From positions 1 through 9,706 of the forward strand of contig JAISFB010000088.1 in the NCBI GenBank assembly GCA_031263805.1: a stretch of DNA of 9,706 nt, written 5' to 3'. Both the position numbers and the translations under genes were made by a program. Numbering within the stretch: the stretch's first letter is position 1; every line of letters starts with the position of its first letter. The notes below the pieces were generated by a model. The model saw only the letters and a program-made list of their open reading frames with translations. It had not been told where the DNA came from and searched no databases. The DNA is from Oscillospiraceae bacterium. Its GTDB lineage: Bacteria; Bacillota; Clostridia; Oscillospirales; Oscillospiraceae. Shown one piece after another: positions 5,713 to 9,706 of this stretch.

Positions 5713-8499
5713 TTAGCCTAAATGCGCGAAGCTGATAGACGTCGGGAAGCTCGCGGTCATACTGACCGCGTTTCTGCCCGCCGCCACATACCGCAGTATC
5801 CACAGCGTATCGGTCCCGTCCGCCGTGCCGTTGTTCGTAAAATCGGCGGCGGTCGCGTCAAACGTGGTGATGGTCGTCGGGAAATTCGTCTTCATCGCGT
5901 CTATGTTGCGCCCGGAGGCGACGTAACGCAGGATCCACAGCGTATCCGTTCCGTCGATCACGCCGTTGCCGGTGAAGTCTCCGTACAGTGCGTTTCTGAC
6001 AGTAACTTTGCCCGGGCTCGCGGTGAACGCGACGGTCTTATCGTCCGCGTTTGTTGCCTTGACACTTGACAGAGACACCGACGTCTCGCCGCTTGTAAAG
6101 CCGGATTTTACGGTGAACGTCAGCGTCAGTATCGTTCCCGACGCTGTGAACGGGTCTGTTCCCGTCGTTCCGAACACTATGTTCATACCGTTTTTCAGCG
6201 TCCCGATGGGCGCGGAATAGCTTGTGCTCTGGGCGGGAACCGCGCTTTTGAGCTCTAACTTCGCGGAGTCATAGTTCAGGATGAACTCCAGCGACGCGGT
6301 CGCGGGGCTCGCTGTTACGGTTATGGGGATGGTCACTGTGCCGCCCGTCTTCGCGGACGCGCTGCCTACGCTGATTGCGGGGACGCCGGTCGGCGTGGTT
6401 TGAGCCTGCCGCCATACGGCGTAAAGCGTGGTGTTGGCGTCTTTTATGAACAAGTCGCTCGGCAGATACGTTTGTATCGTCGCGCTTTGTGTTTCAGACC
6501 AACCGACAAACACATAATCTGTGCGCGTCGGCTTTGTCGAGCTGAGCGTCAACGCCGCATTATGCGTCTTGGTCTGTGAACTGGGCGCGCCGACACCGCC
6601 GTTGGCGTTGTAGCTGACGGTATAAGTGTTGGCTTTCCACACGGCGTACAGCGTAGTATTGGCGTTCGTAGTGAAGCTGGCTCCGGCGGAGTATGCCGCC
6701 GAAGTCGCCGTATTGCTTGTAGCCCAACCTTGGAATGTATAGCCGTCGCGCGTTGGTTTGGTTGAGCTGAGAGTCAGCGTCGCGCCGTACGTTTTGGTCT
6801 GCGAACTTGGCGCGCCGCTGCCGCCGTTGGCGTTGTAGGTGATGGTGTAAGTATTGGCTTTCCATACGGCGTAGAGCGTGGTGGTTGCGTTACCGATAAA
6901 GCTGGCTCCGGCGGAGTACGCCGCCGAAGTCGCGGTATTGCTTGTCGCCCAGCCTTGGAACGCATAGCCGTCGCGCGTTGGCTTGGTTGAGCTGAGAGTC
7001 AGCGGCGCGCCGTGCGTCTTGGTCTGCGAGCCCGGCGCGCCGCTGCCGCCGTTGGCGTTATAGCTGACGGTATAAGTGTTGGCTTTCCACACGGCGTACA
7101 GCGTAGTATTAGCGTTCGCAGTAAAGCTGGCTCCGACGGAGTACGCCGCCGAAGTCGCCGTATTGCTTGTAGCCCAGCCTTGGAACGTGTAGCCTGTGCG
7201 CGTCGGCTTAGTAGCGCTGAGTGTTAATGCTGCACCGTGCGTTTTGGTTTGCGAGCCCGGCGCGTCACTGCCGCCATTTGCGCTGTATGATATGGTATAA
7301 GCCGGCGTTGGAATTGTAAAACTGCTTTCTCCTGCTGACATATCAGAAACGCCACTCATTGTGATTGAAACTGTGCCTTTGTAAGTTCCGGGAACATCGG
7401 GTGCATAGCCAATCCAGTTTCTAGAGCTATTGGTATAAGTATATGTGTACGCCACCGATCCATTGGGTTTGTAAATTGTAAATTTAGTTGAGTATGAGAC
7501 ATCGTATACATCACCAAGGAGTTTTCCGGTACTCTTTTCTCGAAATTCGAAGCATAAGTAATACATAGTATTAAGAGCCCACTTCGATGGTGTACTTCCC
7601 ATTTTCGAATCGGAAAACCATACGTTGTTAATAAATCCTTCAGCGAAATGAAAATAAATTGTCTTGCTGTCCACGCCGCCTGTTGAATTATAACAAGTTG
7701 CATATACGCGATAACTTGCGGCGGTCGAACTGGTAGTTGTAAACGTTGTTGCACCGCCAGTGTCAGGGGTCCAAACCCTTTCATACTTTGAACCATTCCA
7801 TTTGTCGATTCCGAGTACGTAGCCCGTTGCTCCCGTGGCGCTAAACGTGAATGTTACTGGTGAACCAAGACGATACCATCCGGTATTACTACTCTGGCTT
7901 ATTGTAGGGTTTGTTGGAGCGGGAGTGGATGTCGCGTTTATCGAATCATAATTATCAGCGCGATAGAACGTTTTAGTATTACTGTTGGGAAATGCGCTGC
8001 CGTAGCTGACCTTATTGGTACCTCCCACATTTGACTGAAAATATTTGCCGTCCCCCAAATACAAGGCGGTATGTCCGGATGTATCAACAATGTCGCCGGG
8101 GCGGGCGTCACTCGAGGAAACTACGCGCCAATGCGAGGAACTCGGGCTCCATCCGTTCCCGAATATGTAATAACTTGCAAACCGGGAAAACGCTACGCAC
8201 GTCCATCCGTTTCCACCGGCTGCGGTACTCGAATACCCGAGCGAGGACATAACGCCGTGTAAGCTGCAATTCGTGCAAGTTTCACGTACGGCGTGGGTGC
8301 ATGCACTTCTGTTTACACTGAAATAGGAACCGTTTGGGTACAACTGGCGCAGTTGCTCTATGCGCTGTGCTACGTTACCGCTTGCTGCCGCCGGTACCGC
8401 GCTTGCTGTTTGCGGTATAGCTGATGGCAGTAGAATTAACAGCATTACTGCCGTCAGCACAAGCGAGATTGCTCGTTTGAATCGGTTTTTGCGGTTCAT
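5713..8499 (-). CDS. Secreted CHAP-type hydrolase with InlB B-repeats, cohesin-like module and dockerin
   Basis: This is a 928-residue secreted protein. The start is the ATG at 8499; AAGGAG lies 11 bases upstream, a slightly long spacing. Residues 1-34 are a signal peptide (cut after ASA). Residues 40-185 look like a CHAP/papain-like amidase: Cys101 in WTCVAF, ARPGDIVDTSGHTALYLGDG with His143, then Asn157 as a possible third residue. This family cleaves peptidoglycan peptides. A Cys/His cluster (Cys67, His69, Cys75, Cys78, His81) precedes the catalytic Cys. Two Ig-like modules follow (about 197-286 and 288-397), then four tandem InlB-type B-repeats (401-698). Residues 705-836 resemble a cohesin (GGTVTIPITV, LEFILNYDSAKLEL, GTILTLTFTV). 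A dockerin with two calcium loops ends the protein (Asp841-Asp852 and Asp886-Asp897). The stop is 24 bases before the SLH protein start. Its substrate is not proven; NlpC/P60 is a related alternative for the catalytic fold. Confidence 0.88.
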   Translation of the reverse strand: MNRKNRFKRAISLVLTAVMLLILLPSAIPQTASAVPAAASGNVAQRIEQLRQLYPNGSYFSVNRSACTHAVRETCTNCSLHGVMSSLGYSSTAAGGNGWTCVAFSRFASYYIFGNGWSPSSSHWRVVSSSDARPGDIVDTSGHTALYLGDGKYFQSNVGGTNKVSYGSAFPNSNTKTFYRADNYDSINATSTPAPTNPTISQSSNTGWYRLGSPVTFTFSATGATGYVLGIDKWNGSKYERVWTPDTGGATTFTTTSSTAASYRVYATCYNSTGGVDSKTIYFHFAEGFINNVWFSDSKMGSTPSKWALNTMYYLCFEFREKSTGKLLGDVYDVSYSTKFTIYKPNGSVAYTYTYTNSSRNWIGYAPDVPGTYKGTVSITMSGVSDMSAGESSFTIPTPAYTISYSANGGSDAPGSQTKTHGAALTLSATKPTRTGYTFQGWATSNTATSAAYSVGASFTANANTTLYAVWKANTYTVSYNANGGSGAPGSQTKTHGAPLTLSSTKPTRDGYAFQGWATSNTATSAAYSAGASFIGNATTTLYAVWKANTYTITYNANGGSGAPSSQTKTYGATLTLSSTKPTRDGYTFQGWATSNTATSAAYSAGASFTTNANTTLYAVWKANTYTVSYNANGGVGAPSSQTKTHNAALTLSSTKPTRTDYVFVGWSETQSATIQTYLPSDLFIKDANTTLYAVWRQAQTTPTGVPAISVGSASAKTGGTVTIPITVTASPATASLEFILNYDSAKLELKSAVPAQSTSYSAPIGTLKNGMNIVFGTTGTDPFTASGTILTLTFTVKSGFTSGETSVSLSSVKATNADDKTVAFTASPGKVTVRNALYGDFTGNGVIDGTDTLWILRYVASGRNIDAMKTNFPTTITTFDATAADFTNNGTADGTDTLWILRYVAAGRNAVSMTASFPTSISFAHLG
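5770..5979 (-). repeat. Dockerin calcium-loop duplication
   Basis: Two copies of a 25-residue segment encode the dockerin: residues 841-865 (5979-5905) and 886-910 (5844-5770). Both share DFT, NG, DGTDTLWILRYVA and GRN. Loop ligands at positions 1, 5, 9 and 12 are Asp, Asn, Asp and Asp; position 3 is Thr in both, where Asn or Asp is usual. The 45-residue repeat period is longer than in typical type I dockerins. Confidence 0.85.
6406..7299 (-). repeat. Four tandem InlB-type B-repeats, about 225 bp each
   Basis: Units run 7299-7081, 7080-6856, 6855-6631 and 6630-6406. Each encodes about 73-75 residues with the pattern YTxxYxANGG, GAPxSQTKT, LTLSxTKPTR, GYxFQGW and ATTLYAVWKA. The first three share GWATSNTATSAAYS; the fourth diverges in its second half (VGWSETQSATIQTY). 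High similarity at the DNA level suggests recent duplication or gene conversion. The family (Flg_new/Listeria-Bacteroides repeat) forms extracellular stalks. Confidence 0.92.
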
Positions 8500-8585
8500 A
8501 ATCCACCACTCTCCTTCTGTCTTGATGTATGTCTGCGCGTGTTCGGCGTGTCAGGCGGGGCGTGGGTCATTACTGCTTTTTTCAT
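8496..8585 (-). CDS. Possible 29-residue leader peptide (weak)
   Basis: An ATG at 8585 opens a 29-codon frame starting MKKAVMTHAPPDTPN. It ends in a TGA whose bases overlap the ATG of the CHAP/dockerin gene (TTATGA). Such an overlap permits translational coupling. A GGGAGG lies 13 bases upstream, further than ideal, and it is inside a hairpin. The peptide is rich in Pro, Thr and Arg and resembles no family I know. It may be chance, because this stretch also holds the ribosome site of the large gene. Confidence 0.18.
   Translation of the reverse strand: MKKAVMTHAPPDTPNTRRHTSRQKESGGL
8526..8554 (-). promoter_or_regulatory. Weak proximal promoter candidate for the CHAP/dockerin operon
   Basis: CTGACA (8554-8549) and CATACA (8531-8526) are 17 bases apart on the minus strand. 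The -35 is good and the -10 poor. If real, the leader would be about 20 bases and the terminator at 8631-8683 would only insulate the operon from upstream transcription. Confidence 0.2.
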
Positions 8586-8598
8586 TTTGCTTAATCAT

Positions 8599-8624
8599 CC
8601 TCCCGAAAATTTTGTATCGGGAGG
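8599..8624 (-). promoter_or_regulatory. Hairpin masking a Shine-Dalgarno-like GGGAGG
   Basis: On the minus strand CCTCCCGA (8624-8617) pairs with TCGGGAGG (8606-8599), a perfect 8-bp stem with a ten-base loop. The 3' arm contains GGGAGG followed directly by ATG. No U-tract follows, so it is not a terminator. It could control translation of the small leader frame, or it could simply be a structural element of the leader. Confidence 0.4.
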
Positions 8625-8630
8625 CCGCGC

Positions 8631-8683
8631 AAAAAGGCGCGCAGGGGAACCCGGGCGACTTGCCCGAATCTCACCTACGCGCC
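8631..8683 (-). terminator. Terminator or attenuator in the leader of the CHAP/dockerin operon
   Basis: On the minus strand GGCGCGTAGG (8683-8674) pairs with CCTGCGCGCC (8645-8636), ten pairs including one G-U. Inside is a second stem, CGGGC/GCCCG (8666-8662 and 8656-8652). TTTTT (8635-8631) follows at once. The hairpin lies about 130 bases before the ATG at 8499. It either stops transcripts coming from upstream or works as an attenuator. A short arm upstream, AGGCGCGC (8715-8708), is perfectly complementary to the 3' side of the terminator plus one U. Confidence 0.6.
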
Positions 8684-8778
8684 GAAATATGTTTACTAAC
8701 GCACGGAGCGCGCCTGTCAGGAAAACGCGTCCTATGTATTCAGCGTATTACGAGAAATTCTCCGGAGCCACAAGCAGC

Positions 8779-8807
8779 TTGAAAACAGTAGGAATATCGC
8801 GTATACT
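8779..8807 (+). promoter_or_regulatory. Plus-strand promoter of the candidate small RNA
   Basis: TTGAAA (8779-8784) and TATACT (8802-8807) are 17 bases apart, each matching the consensus at five of six positions. The predicted start, about 8814, coincides with the first paired base of the folded structure downstream. No plus-strand protein gene follows. Confidence 0.6.
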
Positions 8808-8938
8808 GTAAACGCTGTGGCGGCGGGTTTTTGCTCGTGTTTGTAGGTGTTGTCTTAACTGGGTTCCTACACACGTCGTGGTGGTGCTGCTAACACCGTC
8901 ACGACCGCTGCGGCCTTGCTTTGCGGCCTCACGCAGTA

Positions 8939-8967
8939 ATTCTATCACTTGACGGAATATATTGCAA
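8939..8967 (-). promoter_or_regulatory. Distal promoter candidate for the CHAP/dockerin operon
   Basis: On the minus strand TTGCAA (8967-8962) and TAGAAT (8944-8939) are 17 bases apart. A start near 8932 would give a leader of about 430 bases that contains the attenuator-like hairpin and is antisense to the whole candidate small RNA. It overlaps the plus-strand terminator, so one of the two signals may be accidental. Confidence 0.4.
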
Positions 8968-8976
8968 GTGTTTTTT
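8946..8976 (+). terminator. Intrinsic terminator of the candidate small RNA
   Basis: CACTTG (8946-8951) pairs with CAAGTG (8965-8970) around a 13-base loop, and TTTTTT (8971-8976) follows. The stem is short and only half GC, so efficiency may be moderate. Confidence 0.5.
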
Positions 8977-8979
8977 ATC

Positions 8980-9000
8980 GCCGCAAAAATTTTTTGCGGC
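8980..9000. repeat. Palindrome after the ATPase gene
   Basis: GCCGCAAAAA and TTTTTGCGGC flank a single central base, a perfect 10-bp inverted repeat that starts 23 bases after the stop at 9023. There is no U-tract on either side, so it is only a possible terminator for the ATPase gene. Confidence 0.4.
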
Positions 9001-9022
9001 ATATCGCTCCGCGCTTTTGTTC

Positions 9023-9706
9023 TCACAGCCCGACTATTGTGACGGTTCTCCCATCGAACGTCTCTTTTTCCATATAAATCTTATCGTCCCAGACGGCGTC
9101 GGTATCCCGGTCGAATATGGCGAGCCAGCCCTCGCGGGCGCCGTAGACGTCCATATAACGCAGCGTCTGTTCAATGCCCTGCGTCCTGCTTTTCTCGCCG
9201 CGCCGGAGCTTTAGCTCTATCGGGTACTTTTCGCCGTCGTACACGATGCACAGGTCGAGCCGCCCGCGCCCCGCCGCCATCTCGCGGAGTATCTGCCCGC
9301 CGCCGTTTATCACGCGCTGCAAAAACGCCATTAGTATCAGATGCGGCGCCGCTTCATTATAGTCGAAACGCTTGACCCAAATATCGCTGTTCTCGCGCCA
9401 GAATTGCTGGAAGTCGCGCATGAGATAGTCCATGTCTATGCGTCCGTTTTTCATATAGCGCGGCAGTTGGTATGAGTTGTTGTCGCGCGCCAGCACGTTT
9501 TGCATATTGTATGTCAGCGTGCGGGCTATGACCTCGGCGTATATCGGGTTCGCGGGCTTCAGTTGCTTGTCGGCTTCAGATATCAGCCCCAGATCCCTGA
9601 CGTACAGATAGTCGTCGGACAACTGGTCGATATAGCTCTCGCCCAATATTATTGGCTCTATCACTTTCCGCACGCGCTCTTCTTTCAGCCGCTCAAGCAG
9701 GCTGTC
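9023..9706 (-). CDS. AAA-like ATP-binding protein with PD-(D/E)XK-like C-terminus (C-terminal part)
   Basis: The frame is open through the window edge, so the N-terminal ATPase part is missing; 227 residues are visible. An internal GTG at 9673 is unlikely to be the start, because the conserved pattern continues upstream (LLERLKEERVRKVIEP). The segments DDYLYVRDLGLI, ANPIYAEVIARTLTY, FQQFWRE and EAAPHLILMAFLQRVINGGG are typical of the C-terminal half of AAA-like ATPases found in many bacteria. The end holds a PD-(D/E)XK-like core: Asp151 in GRGRLDL and Glu164-x-Lys166 in YPIELKL (fragment numbering), then Gln180. These residues are the usual metal and catalytic positions of that nuclease fold. 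The cellular role of the family is not established. It ends 523 bases before the CHAP/dockerin gene and is probably a separate unit. Confidence 0.82.
   Translation of the reverse strand, partial: DSLLERLKEERVRKVIEPIILGESYIDQLSDDYLYVRDLGLISEADKQLKPANPIYAEVIARTLTYNMQNVLARDNNSYQLPRYMKNGRIDMDYLMRDFQQFWRENSDIWVKRFDYNEAAPHLILMAFLQRVINGGGQILREMAAGRGRLDLCIVYDGEKYPIELKLRRGEKSRTQGIEQTLRYMDVYGAREGWLAIFDRDTDAVWDDKIYMEKETFDGRTVTIVGL

Larger units (their letters stand above)
8814..8976 (+). ncRNA. Candidate structured small RNA, about 163 nt, unidentified
   Basis: A plus-strand promoter and an intrinsic terminator bracket a stretch with a compact nested fold. P0 is 8815-8819 with 8932-8936. P1 is 8820-8826 with 8905-8911. 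Hairpin H1 is 8836-8839 plus 8842-8847 with 8866-8871 plus 8872-8875. H2 is 8876-8880 plus 8883-8886 with 8894-8897 plus 8900-8904. H3 is 8912-8915 with 8925-8928. H1, H2, the 3' arm of P1 and H3 abut without unpaired bases, which favours coaxial stacking and argues against chance. I see no signature of SRP RNA, 6S RNA, tmRNA, RNase P or a riboswitch I know. The complement would fold similarly; the promoter strength and the terminator U-tract favour the plus strand. The pairs were found by eye and not scored. Confidence 0.5.

Noticed and set aside
6406..7299. Regular repeats considered as a CRISPR array
   Set aside because: Units are about 225 bp, translate in frame as InlB-type B-repeats and have no spacers.
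8640..8690. Resemblance to a c-di-AMP (ydaO-type) riboswitch, such as GCCCGAATC on the plus strand
   Set aside because: Only one short segment is similar, on the strand away from the gene. The other conserved blocks of that family are missing.
8360..8811. Plus-strand frames overlapping the signal-peptide region and leader of the CHAP gene
   Set aside because: They are antisense to a clear coding start and to leader elements, lack ribosome sites and show no domain.
8748..9026. Minus-strand 92-codon frame starting with GTG overlapping the stop of the ATPase gene
   Set aside because: It has no ribosome site, runs through the palindrome, the promoter and the RNA stems, and yields a low-complexity Thr/Arg/Gln-rich peptide. 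The structural signals explain the stretch better.
1..9706. tRNA, rRNA, transposase or integrase genes
   Set aside because: None seen on either strand by eye; no protein frame resembles a mobile-element enzyme.

Overview
All five protein genes run on the minus strand, so transcription goes from high to low coordinates. The host looks like an anaerobic, GC-rich member of the Bacillota (Clostridia-like). The reasons are strong AGGAGG-type ribosome sites, surface proteins with S-layer homology (SLH), cohesin and dockerin modules, InlB-type B-repeats, a Big_2/CAP lipoprotein, and intrinsic terminators. No species can be named from the sequence.

Layout, in transcription order. (1) 9706-9023: the C-terminal 227 residues of an AAA-like ATP-binding protein with a PD-(D/E)XK nuclease-like tail. 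(2) 9022-8500: a 523-base region without a convincing protein gene but rich in signals. It holds a plus-strand promoter, a nested multi-stem structure and an intrinsic terminator that together look like a small structured RNA (about 8814-8976). It also holds an opposing minus-strand promoter, a terminator hairpin with a possible competing antiterminator arm, and a hairpin that masks a Shine-Dalgarno-like sequence. (3) 8499-5713: a secreted 928-residue protein with a CHAP/papain-like cell-wall hydrolase domain, Ig-like modules, four tandem InlB-type B-repeats, a cohesin-like module and a C-terminal dockerin. (4) 5688-1960, only 24 bases downstream: a secreted 1242-residue protein with an N-terminal cohesin-like module, a long array of Ig/MBG/YDG-type modules and C-terminal SLH repeats. 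A 15-bp terminator closes this two-gene operon. (5) 1750-533: a lipoprotein with two Big_2 domains and a CAP/SCP domain, with its own promoter. (6) 332-1: the N-terminal 110 residues of an unidentified cytoplasmic protein, behind a good promoter overlapped by nested palindromes.

The main biological idea is the two-gene operon. One protein is a wall hydrolase carrying a dockerin. The other is a wall-anchored (SLH) protein carrying a cohesin-like module. This resembles a minimal cellulosome-style attachment system used for a peptidoglycan hydrolase rather than a polysaccharidase. Cohesin-dockerin pairing between the two products is inferred, not shown. The second item worth attention is the candidate small RNA upstream of the operon.
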